From: an uncultured Clostridia bacterium
Lineage (GTDB): Bacteria > Bacillota > Clostridia > Lachnospirales > Lachnospiraceae
NCBI GenBank assembly: GCA_947304065.1
Contig: CAMZAI010000018.1
Span: 1-21,183 of the forward strand
Direction: 5' to 3'
Length of the DNA stretch: 21,183 nt
Shown here: piece after piece, positions 1 through 7,537 of the stretch
Layout: every line of letters starts with the position of its first letter
How positions within the stretch are numbered: the first letter of the stretch is position 1
Notes under the pieces: model-generated
What the model was told of the DNA's origin: nothing
What the model saw: the letters and a program-made list of their open reading frames with translations, nothing else
The model's database searches: none
Made by a program: the position numbers and the translations under genes

Positions 1-51
1 CACGACCTATTGATTACGAATCAATCGCTCTACCGACTGAGCTATCCCAGC
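1..51 (-). tRNA. tRNA-Thr (anticodon CGU), 3' part cut off by the window edge
   Basis: Read on the minus strand, the acceptor strand GCTGGGA is followed by TA, a D-arm AGCTCAGTCGGTAGAGC and an anticodon stem ATTGA/TCAAT enclosing the loop TTCGTAA, so the anticodon is CGT (threonine, ACG codons). The variable loop begins AGGTC. The T-arm and 3' acceptor strand lie outside the window. A well-formed promoter sits about 30 bases upstream. Confidence 0.93.
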
Positions 52-83
52 ACACAGTGAGAAATCGTCTCACGCAATTAGTT

Positions 84-112
84 ATAATACATTGTTTTGC
101 GGTCGGTGTCAA
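84..112 (-). promoter_or_regulatory. sigma-A-type promoter of the tRNA-Thr gene
   Basis: On the minus strand there is a perfect -35 TTGACA (107-112), a 17-base spacer and a -10 TATTAT (84-89). This places the transcript start roughly 25 bases before the tRNA 5' end, as is usual for stable RNA genes. Confidence 0.75.
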
Positions 113-169
113 CCATAAAAATGCAGCATGGGCGGCAGGCGGGAAGACGGATATTTTACTGATTTTTTA

Positions 170-199
170 TTCGACAAGCAGTTCGATAAGGTATATACT
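170..199 (+). promoter_or_regulatory. possible promoter of the threonine aldolase gene
   Basis: TTCGAC (170-175) and TATACT (194-199) are separated by 18 bases. They lie 36 bases upstream of the chosen start codon. The -35 match is partial, so this is a plausible but unproven promoter. Confidence 0.4.
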
Positions 200-235
200 G
201 ATTTCAAATTATTTTATTTGCGTACGGAGGAAAAA

Positions 236-1276
236 ATGATCTATTTTCGTTCGGATTACAGCCAGGGTGCACATCCTAAGGTAATGGAGGCTCTCGCGAA
301 TACCAACCTTGAGCATACAGACGGATACTGCATGGATCCGCACTGTGAGAACGCGGCGCGCATGATCCGCGAGCTGATCGGTATCGAGGACTGCGCTGTC
401 CACATGATGGTGGGAGGCACTCCGTGCAACGTAACGGTGATCGCAGCGGCGCTCAGACCCTATGAATCGGTGATAGCCGCGCGCTCGGGACATATCTACA
501 AGCACGAGACGGGAGCGGTGGAAGGCACGGGACACCGTGTGACCGCTATGGACAGCCCGGACGGGAAGCTCACTCCCGGGCTGATAGATCTGGCTATGGA
601 GGAGTACGACGATGAGCACACCGTACTGCCGCGCATGGCTTATATCTCCCAGCCGACCGAGATCGGCTCTCTCTACAGTAGGGCCGAGCTGACGGCGCTC
701 AGAAAAAAGTGCGACGAAAAGAACCTGCTCCTGTATGTGGACGGCGCGAGACTCGGTTCGGCGCTGACTTCGGAGGAGAACGACCTGCCAATCAATGAGC
801 TGGCTAAGCTGTGCGACGCTTTTTATATCGGAGGCACAAAGAACGGTGCGCTGTTCGGAGAAGCGCTCGTTATCCTCAATAAGGCAATGGACGATCATTT
901 CCGCTTCATGATAAAGCGTCAGTGCGGGATGCTCGCAAAGGGCAGGCTGATCGGAGTCCAGTTCGAGGCACTGCTCGAAGGCGGAAAGGACAGCATATAT
1001 TTTAAGATGGCGGCGCATGCCAACAGCCTCGCAAAGAAACTGAGAGACGGGCTGGCCGGGCTGGGCGTAAAGTTTTACTCCGAATCGCAGACAAACCAGA
1101 TATTCCCCGTACTGCCCGCGCCTGTCGTCAAAGAGCTCGAAAAGGATTTCTTTTTCTACGAATGGGCTCCCGAAAAAGAGGGCATGATCCCAATCCGTCT
1201 GGTGACCGGATGGGGGAGCGACGCATCGGACGTCGATGCTTTTCTGCAAAAGACCGGGGAACTGCTCGGCAGATGA
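236..1276 (+). CDS. ltaE: low-specificity L-threonine aldolase family protein (PLP-dependent)
   Basis: A 346-residue cytosolic enzyme of the fold-type I PLP family (beta-eliminating lyase / threonine aldolase group), expected to cleave L-threonine or L-allo-threonine to glycine and acetaldehyde. The N-terminus FRSDYSQGAHPKVMEAL matches the start of this family. The YVDGARLGSAL region supplies the PLP-contacting Asp, and YIGGTKNG contains the Schiff-base lysine (about K202). The reading frame is open further upstream to 128, but ATG 236 follows AGGAGG-like CGGAGG at 6-7 bases and begins the conserved sequence. It is alone on its strand here and converges with the GNAT gene. Substrate specificity (Thr, allo-Thr or another beta-hydroxy amino acid) cannot be read from sequence, so the symbol denotes the family. 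Confidence 0.85.
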   Translation: MIYFRSDYSQGAHPKVMEALANTNLEHTDGYCMDPHCENAARMIRELIGIEDCAVHMMVGGTPCNVTVIAAALRPYESVIAARSGHIYKHETGAVEGTGHRVTAMDSPDGKLTPGLIDLAMEEYDDEHTVLPRMAYISQPTEIGSLYSRAELTALRKKCDEKNLLLYVDGARLGSALTSEENDLPINELAKLCDAFYIGGTKNGALFGEALVILNKAMDDHFRFMIKRQCGMLAKGRLIGVQFEALLEGGKDSIYFKMAAHANSLAKKLRDGLAGLGVKFYSESQTNQIFPVLPAPVVKELEKDFFFYEWAPEKEGMIPIRLVTGWGSDASDVDAFLQKTGELLGR

Positions 1277-1331
1277 AACCCGTTTGTGCGTGATATGAAA
1301 GGAAAGGTTCGGCACACAGCGCATCGGAAAA

Positions 1332-1892
1332 CTAACGGAGGATATCTATTCCCAGTTTTTCTGCCAGTGCGGCGGACGCCGCGTTGTCAGGCGAGATTCT
1401 GGCCTCGAAACGCTCAAACCCGCATTCGCGGCCGTATTCGAGGGCAGCGGAGCATGCTTCGTAAGCATAGCCCTGCATCCGGTACGGAGGAAGTATCGCA
1501 TAGCTTAATTCACCGGTCTGAGAGGCCGAACCGTTGATCAGACCCACCAGACCTATACAGGTCCCGGATCTCTGTATGCATTCATCGATGCTGCTGCAGT
1601 CCGGGACCTTTAAAAATATCCCGAAGTTGCCGTAGCCGTAGAAACCGTACTGGTATTTTATGTACGCGCGGTGGAACTCAAAGAATTCTTCCCGGGAGAG
1701 ATCTCCGGGGTTGTCGCCCGGCATGAAGGAACCGCATTCGCGGAATATTTTCCGGAAGATCTCGGACTCATCGATCCTGAATTCACGTATCACGAGCCGC
1801 TCGGTTATATCAACGAGGCCGGCAGGCCAGTTTTCGCCGCTCAGCGAATACAGCTGCGTCCGTACTTTGTCGGGAGCGGTGTTTTTCTCCAT
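1332..1892 (-). CDS. GNAT family N-acetyltransferase (RimJ/RimL-like)
   Basis: A 186-residue protein with the acetyl-CoA-dependent GNAT pattern. An N-terminal ITERLVIREFR strand is typical of the RimJ/RimL-like branch, followed by GTCIGLVGLI and the LSYAILPPYRMQGYAYEA strand whose pyrophosphate-binding loop (RMQGYA) corresponds to the Q/RxxGxG/A motif. The tail ends ARISPDNAASAALAEKLG. The frame is open to 1988, but ATG 1892 has an ideal AGGAGGT site just upstream and begins the conserved part. The protein ends only a few residues after the LAEKLG motif, where many relatives continue for another beta strand, so the C-terminus is short. The acceptor substrate is unknown (ribosomal protein N-terminus or small molecule). 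Confidence 0.85.
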   Translation of the reverse strand: MEKNTAPDKVRTQLYSLSGENWPAGLVDITERLVIREFRIDESEIFRKIFRECGSFMPGDNPGDLSREEFFEFHRAYIKYQYGFYGYGNFGIFLKVPDCSSIDECIQRSGTCIGLVGLINGSASQTGELSYAILPPYRMQGYAYEACSAALEYGRECGFERFEARISPDNAASAALAEKLGIDILR

Positions 1893-1952
1893 GGCTGACC
1901 TCCTTTTGGCATATCCGGCGCTCCCACAGGACCTTTTCTTTCGCGATCCGTA

Positions 1953-1981
1953 TTGAAAAGAGCGCACCCGAAATGTAAAAT
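1953..1981 (+). promoter_or_regulatory. sigma-A-like promoter for the CYTH gene
   Basis: TTGAAA (1953-1958), a 17-base spacer and TAAAAT (1976-1981). This gives a leader of about 45 bases before the CYTH start codon. Confidence 0.6.
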
Positions 1982-2000
1982 AATACATAAATACAGTAAC

Positions 2001-2028
2001 ATCATAGCACGGAAGGAGTATTCGTCAA
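2001..2028 (-). promoter_or_regulatory. possible promoter of the GNAT gene
   Basis: On the minus strand TTGACG (2023-2028) and TATGAT (2001-2006) are 16 bases apart. The site lies about 110 bases upstream of the GNAT start and faces the CYTH promoter. It overlaps the CYTH ribosome-binding region. Confidence 0.35.
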
Positions 2029-2032
2029 CAGC

Positions 2033-2590
2033 ATGGAGATAGAGAAGAAACTTTTGATAAATTATCTGCCCGGAGATCTGAGGCAGTTTGAAAAGCGCGA
2101 GATCGAGCAGGGTTATCTCTGCACAAGCCCGACCCTGCGCATCAGGAAGAGCAACGACGATTATATCCTGACGTACAAGAAAAAGTCGGACAAGGCGGCT
2201 AAGGACGGCACTATCTGCAACACCGAGATAGAGGCCGAGCTTGACGAGGAGTCATACCTGCATTTAAGGGAGAAACTGGATACCGCGCCGCTCTCGAAGA
2301 CACGCTATCTGATCCCTCTCGGGACCTGCGGGGAGAACTGCCCCGGAGTTAACGCAGAGGATGCGGACAAAAAACTGAAGGCGGAGCTGGACGTATTTCA
2401 CGGACATCTTGAGGGCCTTATATATACCGAGGTTGAATTCCCGAGCGTGGACGCGGCAGAGCGTTTTGTGAAGCCGGACTGGATCGGAGAGGACGTGTCG
2501 GCGGACAGGAGACTGAGGAATTCGCATCTGGCGGAGCTGACCGACTCATCGTCGCTCGCGGACCTCATCGCAAAGAGCCCGAAGCTGTAA
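2033..2590 (+). CDS. CYTH domain protein (putative inorganic triphosphatase)
   Basis: A 185-residue single-domain protein of the CYTH superfamily (triphosphate tunnel enzymes: tripolyphosphatase, thiamine triphosphatase, class IV adenylyl cyclase). It begins MEIEKKLL, which carries the ExExK signature (E2, E4, K6). The alternating charged strands expected of the tunnel follow: TLRIRK (basic, phosphate binding), YILTYKKK, NTEIEAEL, TEVEF (acidic, metal binding) and DRRLRNSHLAE near the end. Size matches bacterial short CYTH proteins that hydrolyse inorganic tripolyphosphate; the actual substrate cannot be inferred. The best ribosome site, GGAAGGAG, is unusually far (14 bases) from ATG 2033, but no alternative in-frame start lies between them. 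Confidence 0.85.
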   Translation: MEIEKKLLINYLPGDLRQFEKREIEQGYLCTSPTLRIRKSNDDYILTYKKKSDKAAKDGTICNTEIEAELDEESYLHLREKLDTAPLSKTRYLIPLGTCGENCPGVNAEDADKKLKAELDVFHGHLEGLIYTEVEFPSVDAAERFVKPDWIGEDVSADRRLRNSHLAELTDSSSLADLIAKSPKL

Positions 2591-2617
2591 AAAAAGCTTG
2601 CATGAGAGCTTCATTTG

Positions 2618-2630
2618 TGTAATCATTACA
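2618..2630. promoter_or_regulatory. 13-bp palindrome upstream of asnA, possible operator
   Basis: TGTAATCATTACA is a perfect inverted repeat (6-base arms around one base) in the 96-base gap between the CYTH gene and asnA. A weak -35-like TTGCAT starts at 2598 and would put the palindrome over the -10 region. The regulator is unknown, and no T-box element is present. Confidence 0.35.
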
Positions 2631-2686
2631 TAATAATGGATTTTTATAAATGTGCCGGGAGGGCGCAGGAAGGTAAGGAAAAATAT

Positions 2687-3697
2687 ATGGCAAAACTGAC
2701 CATTCCTCAGAACTACGATGCAGGGCTCGGGATCAAGGAGACCCAGCACGCGATCAAGTATATCAAGGACCATTTCGAGAGACAGCTCGCGAAGCAGCTC
2801 AATCTTACGCGTGTTTCCGCGCCTCTGTTCGTTACTCCCGAATCCGGTCTGAACGACAACCTGAACGGCGTTGAGCGTCCCGTAGGCTTTGATATCCAGG
2901 ACCTCGGCGGCAAAAAGGTTGAGGTAGTTCATTCGCTCGCGAAGTGGAAGAGGATGGCTCTTAAGGTATACGGCTTCGGCTACGGCGAGGGCCTGTACAC
3001 CGATATGACCGCGATCAGACGCGACGAGGAGCTCGACAACCTTCACTCGATCTATGTCGATCAGTGGGACTGGGAGAAGGTTATCTTAAAGGACGAGCGC
3101 AATGTCGAGACCCTCAAATATGTTGTAAGACGTATCTTCCAGGCATTGAAGGACACAGAGCATTACATTGCCGACAAGTATCCTTTTATCGGCGAGATCC
3201 TTCCCGACGAGATCACTTTCGTGACCACCCAGGAGCTTGAGAACATGTATCCGAACGACACTCCGAAGGAGCGCGAGAACAAGATCGCGAGACTCAAGAG
3301 AGCAGTGTTCCTTATGCAGATCGGCGGACCTTTAGCCTCGGGCGAGAAGCACGACGGCCGTGCTCCCGACTATGACGACTGGAGCTTAAACGGCGACATT
3401 ATCGTATATTATCCCGTTCTGGACTGCGCATTTGAGCTGTCCTCGATGGGTATCCGTGTAGACGAAGACTCTCTCGCGACACAGCTTAAGATGGCGGGCT
3501 GCGAGGAAAGAGCCGAGCTTCCGTTCCAGAAGGCTATCCTCAATAAGGAACTGCCTTATACGGTCGGCGGCGGTATCGGCCAGTCCAGAATGTGCATGTA
3601 TTTCCTGCGCAAGGCGCATATCGGAGAGGTTCATTCCTCCGTATGGCCGGAAGAGATGATCAAAGAAGCCCGCGAGGCAGGCGTGAACATCCTTTAA
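2687..3697 (+). CDS. asnA: aspartate--ammonia ligase (asparagine synthetase A)
   Basis: A 336-residue cytosolic enzyme that makes asparagine from aspartate, ammonia and ATP; E. coli AsnA is 330 residues. The whole length fits the class II aminoacyl-tRNA-synthetase-like AsnA family: an N-terminal TQHAIKYIKDHFE helix, LTRVSAPLFV, then GLNDNLNGVERPVGF. The VHSLAKWKR active-site region follows, then DMTAIRRDE and VDQWDWEK. QIGGPLASGEKHDGRAPDYD is near the middle and GGGIGQSRMCMYFL (class II motif 3-like) near the C-terminus. The frame is open to 2615, but ATG 2687 is preceded by AGGAAGGTAAGGAA and begins the family sequence (MAKLTIPQNY). No clear terminator follows it. Confidence 0.97.
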   Translation: MAKLTIPQNYDAGLGIKETQHAIKYIKDHFERQLAKQLNLTRVSAPLFVTPESGLNDNLNGVERPVGFDIQDLGGKKVEVVHSLAKWKRMALKVYGFGYGEGLYTDMTAIRRDEELDNLHSIYVDQWDWEKVILKDERNVETLKYVVRRIFQALKDTEHYIADKYPFIGEILPDEITFVTTQELENMYPNDTPKERENKIARLKRAVFLMQIGGPLASGEKHDGRAPDYDDWSLNGDIIVYYPVLDCAFELSSMGIRVDEDSLATQLKMAGCEERAELPFQKAILNKELPYTVGGGIGQSRMCMYFLRKAHIGEVHSSVWPEEMIKEAREAGVNIL

Positions 3698-3757
3698 ACG
3701 GCGTACGGCCGGAGAACCGGACGCTGCGGGGTATTACAGTTATTATGGGGCTTTGGA

Positions 3758-5488
3758 ATGTGGAAATTGCTGCGTTACCTGAAAAACTATAAAAAAGAGA
3801 GCATTATAGGGCCTTTGTTCAAACTGACAGAGGCCATTTTTGAGTTAATAGTGCCGCTTGTCATGTCGGATATCATCGATATCGGCATCGCTCATGAGGA
3901 TACCCGCTATATTCTCGGAAAGGGCGGATTGCTGCTCTTGTTCGGTTTCGTGGGACTGTGCTGCTCGCTCACGGCCCAGTATTTCGCGGCAAAAGCAGCG
4001 ATGGGCTTCGGTGCCGAGCTGCGCCACGATATGTTCGACTATTATATGGGCATGACCTATTCCGAGCATGACAGCATCGGCGCAGCAACTCTTATCAACA
4101 GACTCAATGTAGACGTCAATCAGGTCCAGGCCGGAGTCAATCTGGCGCTGCGTCTCTTCCTGCGTTCACCCTTCATCGTGGTGGGCGCCGTTATCATGTC
4201 ATTTACGATCGACGTGCGGCTCGCTCTGATCACGCTTGTTGCGACGCCCGTGATCGCGGTCGTGGTCTATATCATCATGATGAAGACGATCCCGAGATTC
4301 ATGCAGATGCAGAATAAGCTCGACGATATCCTTGCCGCTTCGAGAGGCAATCTCGCAGGAGTACGGGTTGTCCGCGCCTTCGCGAGACAGGAGAAGGAAA
4401 AGGACCGCTTCAACAAGACCACCGACGAGCTCTACGATCTCTCGATCCATACGGGCCATATTTCGGCTCTGCTCAATCCCATTTCCTATGTGCTGCTCAA
4501 TATCGCGGTCATCATGATGCTCTGGTTCGGAGCGAAGGGCGTGAATACCGGAAGGCTCACGCAGGGACAGGTTATAGCGCTCGTTAATTATCTTTCACAG
4601 ATACTGCTCGCCCTGATCGCAATGGTCAATCTGATCAACTCGTTCACAAAAGCCGTCGCTTCCGCGGAGAGGATCACTTCCGTATTTGACCCCGAAGAGT
4701 TTGAAAAAAAGAAACTGCGGCCCGTTGCGGAGAATCTTACGGAGCTTCCCGATGCGAAGGGCCGGCCGCATATACGCTTTGAAAAGGTCGGATTTACCTA
4801 TCCCGGAGCCGAGGCTCCGAGCGTCAGCGACATAGATTTCTCCGTGGAGAAGGGCAAAACGCTCGGTATCATAGGTGGTACGGGTGCCGGCAAAACGACG
4901 ATCATCAACCTGCTCACGGGCTTCTACGACGCGACCGAAGGTCGTGTATTGATAGACGGAACGGATATCAGGGACATCGATAATGCGGAGAAGAGGCGGA
5001 GATTCTCATATACTCCGCAGAAGAAGAACCTGTTCAAGGGCACGATCCGCGAAAACCTGCTGTTCGGCCGCGAGGCAACCGACGCGGAGCTTATGAAGGC
5101 GCTCGAGATATCACAGGCGGCGGAGTTCGTGAACAAGCCCGGCGTAGGACTCGATTACGCCGTGGAAAAAGGCGGAACAAACCTTTCGGGAGGCCAGCAG
5201 CAGAGGCTTACGATCGCACGCGCGCTGGTCGGCTGCAGCGATGTACTGATCCTCGACGACAGCGCGTCGGCGCTTGATTTCGCTACGGATGCGGCTCTCA
5301 GGAAAGCGATATCCACACAGCTTCCCGGCATTACACTGATCATCGTTTCACAGAGAGTCGGTTCGCTGATGAACGCGGACAGCATACTCGTGCTCGACGA
5401 CGGCCGCCAGGCCGGACTCGGAAAGCATGCGGAGCTGCTCGAAAGCTGCGATATTTACAAGGAGATCTACGAATCTCAGACAAAATAG
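3758..5488 (+). CDS. heterodimeric ABC exporter, half-transporter with the degenerate ATP site
   Basis: 576 residues: an N-terminal six-helix type IV ABC exporter membrane domain (about 15-310) and a C-terminal nucleotide-binding domain. Walker A is GGTGAGKTT (373-381, K379). The signature is the canonical LSGGQQQR (476 on). Walker B is LILDD, so the catalytic glutamate position is Asp501 rather than Glu. In heterodimeric exporters such as BmrCD and TM287/288 this Asp marks the subunit with the non-catalytic site. The partner gene starts 3 bases downstream. The ribosome site is weak (GGGG followed by TTTGGA). Substrate is unknown; drug or lipid export is typical of the family. Confidence 0.92.
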   Translation: MWKLLRYLKNYKKESIIGPLFKLTEAIFELIVPLVMSDIIDIGIAHEDTRYILGKGGLLLLFGFVGLCCSLTAQYFAAKAAMGFGAELRHDMFDYYMGMTYSEHDSIGAATLINRLNVDVNQVQAGVNLALRLFLRSPFIVVGAVIMSFTIDVRLALITLVATPVIAVVVYIIMMKTIPRFMQMQNKLDDILAASRGNLAGVRVVRAFARQEKEKDRFNKTTDELYDLSIHTGHISALLNPISYVLLNIAVIMMLWFGAKGVNTGRLTQGQVIALVNYLSQILLALIAMVNLINSFTKAVASAERITSVFDPEEFEKKKLRPVAENLTELPDAKGRPHIRFEKVGFTYPGAEAPSVSDIDFSVEKGKTLGIIGGTGAGKTTIINLLTGFYDATEGRVLIDGTDIRDIDNAEKRRRFSYTPQKKNLFKGTIRENLLFGREATDAELMKALEISQAAEFVNKPGVGLDYAVEKGGTNLSGGQQQRLTIARALVGCSDVLILDDSASALDFATDAALRKAISTQLPGITLIIVSQRVGSLMNADSILVLDDGRQAGLGKHAELLESCDIYKEIYESQTK

Positions 5489-5491
5489 CCT

Positions 5492-7201
5492 ATGAAGAAG
5501 CTTATCAAACCTTATTTCGGATATATACTGCTGGTGCTGCTGCTGGCACTGGGAAATGTCGCCGGAGTGCTCTATGCGCCGGTGCTGACCGGTAATGCCA
5601 TCGACAAGATGCTCGGCGAGGGCAGCGTTATTTTCGAAGGACTGACGAAGATACTCCTGAGCCTGGGTATTGTAATCCTGCTGACTTCGGTCACCCAGTG
5701 GCTCATGTCCATAGTGATCAACCGCGTGGCCTTCGATGTGGTGAACAATCTTCGGGACGAGCTGTTCTACAAGCTCCATTCCCTGCCGCTCAAAAGCGTC
5801 GACAGGCTCTCCCACGGCGATTACATCAGCATCATGACCACAGATGTCGAGCAGGTCAGCGACGGTCTGATCATGGGCTTTACACATATCTTTACGGGCC
5901 TTGTGACCATACTCGGAACGCTCTGTTTCATGCTCTCTATCAATGTGAAGATCACGATCGTGGTGATCGTCATCACGCCTCTTTCAATGTTTGTTTCCTC
6001 ATTTGTCGCGAAGCATACCTACAAGAGGTTCAAGGAGCAGTCGGCTACGAGAGGCGAGCTCACATCGATCTCCGACGAGATGATCGACGGCTTCAAGACC
6101 GTTAAGGCCTTTGCTTACGAGGACACTGCGAGAGAGCGCTTCGACAGGGTCAACGAGCACCTGAAGGAATGCAGCGTCAAGGCCATTTTCTTCTCGGCCC
6201 TCACCAATCCCACGACGCGCTTCGTAAACAGCATCGTTTACGCAAGCGTAGGCATCCTCGGCGCTTTCATGGCGATCGAAGGAGCGATCACCGTCGGCCA
6301 GCTCAGCTGTCTCTTAAACTACGCAAATCAGTATACGAAGCCCTTCAACGAGATATCGGGCGTTATCACCGAGTTCCAGAGCGCGAGGGCGTCGCTCAAC
6401 CGTGTAATGGAGTTCCTGGCCATCGAGCCCGAACCTGCAGACGCCGAGGGCAGCAGGGTACTTAACGACGCGGACGGCACCGTGGACATTGACAATATCA
6501 GCTTCGCTTACAGCCCCGACAGGCCTCTCATCGAAGACTTCTCGATGCATGTGGACAAGGGCGCGAGGATTGCTATCGTAGGCCCGACCGGCTGCGGCAA
6601 AACGACATTTATCAATCTGCTGATGCGATTCTATGAGGTGGATTCGGGCAGCATAAAGATCAGCGGAACGCCGTCGAAGCAGATCACGAGAGATTCTCTG
6701 CGTACGTCCTTCGGCATGGTGCTTCAGGACACCTGGCTGATGGACGGCACGATCCATGACAATATCGCCTACGGAAAGCCCGACGCTTCCCGCGAGGAAG
6801 TGATAAAGGCCGCGAAGGCAGCTCACGCGCACAGCTTTATCGTAAGGCTTCCGAAGGGGTATGATACGGAACTGAAGAACAGCGGCGAGCCGCTGTCACA
6901 GGGACAGAAGCAGCTGCTGTGCATAGCACGCGTGATGCTCTGCACGCCCGGCATGCTGATACTCGACGAGGCGACGTCCTCGATCGATACGCGTACCGAA
7001 CTGATCGTACAGGACGCTTTCAACAAGATGATGGAGGGCAGGACGAACTTCGTCGTTGCTCACCGTCTCTCGACGATCAAGAAGGCGGACTGCATCCTCG
7101 TAATGAACGCGGGCCATATCATCGAGCGCGGAACGCACGAAGAACTGCTCGAGAAAAGGGGCTTCTACTACAACCTCTACAGGGCGCAGTACGAGAGCTG
7201 A
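5492..7201 (+). CDS. heterodimeric ABC exporter, half-transporter with the catalytic glutamate
   Basis: 569 residues with the same exporter layout as its upstream neighbour: membrane domain to about 310, then the ATPase domain. Walker A is GPTGCGKTT (364-372, K370). The signature is the altered LSQGQ (468-472). Walker B is LILDEATSS with Glu493 present. The pair is complementary: the consensus site would combine this Glu493 with the partner's LSGGQ, while the degenerate site would combine the partner's Asp501 with this LSQGQ. This is the arrangement known for BmrCD-type exporters. It starts 3 bases after the partner's stop codon, so the two are surely co-transcribed. A terminator-like hairpin follows the stop codon. 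Confidence 0.93.
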   Translation: MKKLIKPYFGYILLVLLLALGNVAGVLYAPVLTGNAIDKMLGEGSVIFEGLTKILLSLGIVILLTSVTQWLMSIVINRVAFDVVNNLRDELFYKLHSLPLKSVDRLSHGDYISIMTTDVEQVSDGLIMGFTHIFTGLVTILGTLCFMLSINVKITIVVIVITPLSMFVSSFVAKHTYKRFKEQSATRGELTSISDEMIDGFKTVKAFAYEDTARERFDRVNEHLKECSVKAIFFSALTNPTTRFVNSIVYASVGILGAFMAIEGAITVGQLSCLLNYANQYTKPFNEISGVITEFQSARASLNRVMEFLAIEPEPADAEGSRVLNDADGTVDIDNISFAYSPDRPLIEDFSMHVDKGARIAIVGPTGCGKTTFINLLMRFYEVDSGSIKISGTPSKQITRDSLRTSFGMVLQDTWLMDGTIHDNIAYGKPDASREEVIKAAKAAHAHSFIVRLPKGYDTELKNSGEPLSQGQKQLLCIARVMLCTPGMLILDEATSSIDTRTELIVQDAFNKMMEGRTNFVVAHRLSTIKKADCILVMNAGHIIERGTHEELLEKRGFYYNLYRAQYES

Positions 7202-7215
7202 ACAAAGACTTATTC

Positions 7216-7249
7216 AGGGACGCTTCGCAGACGCGGGCGTCCCTTTGCT
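7216..7249 (+). terminator. probable terminator of the ABC exporter operon
   Basis: AGGGACGC (7216-7223) pairs perfectly with GCGTCCCT (7237-7244) around a 13-base loop, 14 bases after the stop codon. The following T-tract is poor (TTGCTG), so termination may be incomplete. Confidence 0.6.
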
Positions 7250-7306
7250 GTGAAAAATACACAAAAAATGAAAATGGCGGCGAAATATTTTAGGAATTAT
7301 GGCTTA

Positions 7307-7335
7307 TTGACATACTGGTTTAGTAGGCGTATCGT
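7307..7335 (+). promoter_or_regulatory. sigma-A-type promoter of the sulfur amino acid uptake operon
   Basis: A perfect -35 TTGACA (7307-7312), a 17-base spacer and a -10 TATCGT (7330-7335). Transcription would start near 7342, about 40 bases before the leader peptide. The spacer holds a short dyad, TACT-N5-AGTA (7313-7325), which could be a repressor site, though this is weak. Confidence 0.65.
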
Positions 7336-7383
7336 AATGGCATAAGGTTAATACCTGAACAGAAACGAGAAAGGAGAATGACT

Positions 7384-7488
7384 ATGAGCAGAACAGCTTT
7401 TACATCTACTTGCATGTGTATGTGTCGAATGCTATGCTCCCGGGCAGTAAATATGGTCGGGCGGATGGCTCATACGTCATGCGCCTAA
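7384..7488 (+). CDS. Cys/Met-rich leader peptide (attenuation sensor)
   Basis: A 34-codon ORF (ATG 7384, stop TAA 7486-7488). AAGGAG at 7371-7376 is correctly spaced, and an in-frame ATG at 7378 is too close to that site. The peptide begins MSRTAFTST and continues CMCMCRMLC (codons 10-18), i.e. 7 of 9 consecutive codons are Cys or Met. In total it has 5 Cys and 6 Met (including the start) among 34. It precedes an operon whose products look like cysteine and methionine transporters, and its codons 18-21 overlap the 5' arm of an antiterminator. By analogy with trp, his and known cysteine leaders, ribosome stalling at Cys or Met codons would sense shortage of charged tRNA-Cys or tRNA-Met. The peptide itself probably has no function after synthesis. 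Confidence 0.75.
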   Translation: MSRTAFTSTCMCMCRMLCSRAVNMVGRMAHTSCA

Positions 7489-7537
7489 ATTCGGAAAATA
7501 ACCATAATCGGATTTTTTGATGACCAATGCCCGGGAG
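7437..7537 (+). promoter_or_regulatory. antiterminator pairing of the attenuator (segments 2 and 3)
   Basis: CTCCCGGGCA (7437-7446, within leader codons 18-21) is the exact reverse complement of TGCCCGGGAG (7528-7537). The second segment is also the 5' arm of the terminator, so the two structures exclude each other. A ribosome stalled at codons 10-14 would leave 7437-7446 free to form the 10-bp antiterminator. A ribosome that has moved on would cover it or sit between the two segments. A second, weaker partner for segment 3 lies at 7457-7463 (TCGGGCG, 7 pairs with two wobbles). Confidence 0.7.

Noticed and set aside
1..1276. Functional link between tRNA-Thr and the neighbouring threonine aldolase gene
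   Set aside because: They are divergent with separate promoters. Adjacency of a tRNA-Thr and a threonine enzyme is not evidence of a link.
209..1324. 371-codon open frame on the minus strand opposite the threonine aldolase gene
   Set aside because: Its translation has no recognisable domain and the plus strand carries a full conserved PLP enzyme. This is a codon-bias shadow.
2591..2686. T-box (Asn) or intrinsic terminator upstream of asnA
   Set aside because: Only a 5-bp AAGCT/AGCTT stem is present without a T-tract, and no T-box motif; the 96-base gap is too short for a T-box leader.
3698..3757. Terminator after asnA
   Set aside because: CCGGAGAACCGG forms a small hairpin but no T-tract follows, and the ABC exporter gene starts soon after.
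7489..7527. Second terminator using the T6 run at 7513-7518
   Set aside because: Only a weak AT pairing precedes the T-run. No GC-rich stem is adjacent.
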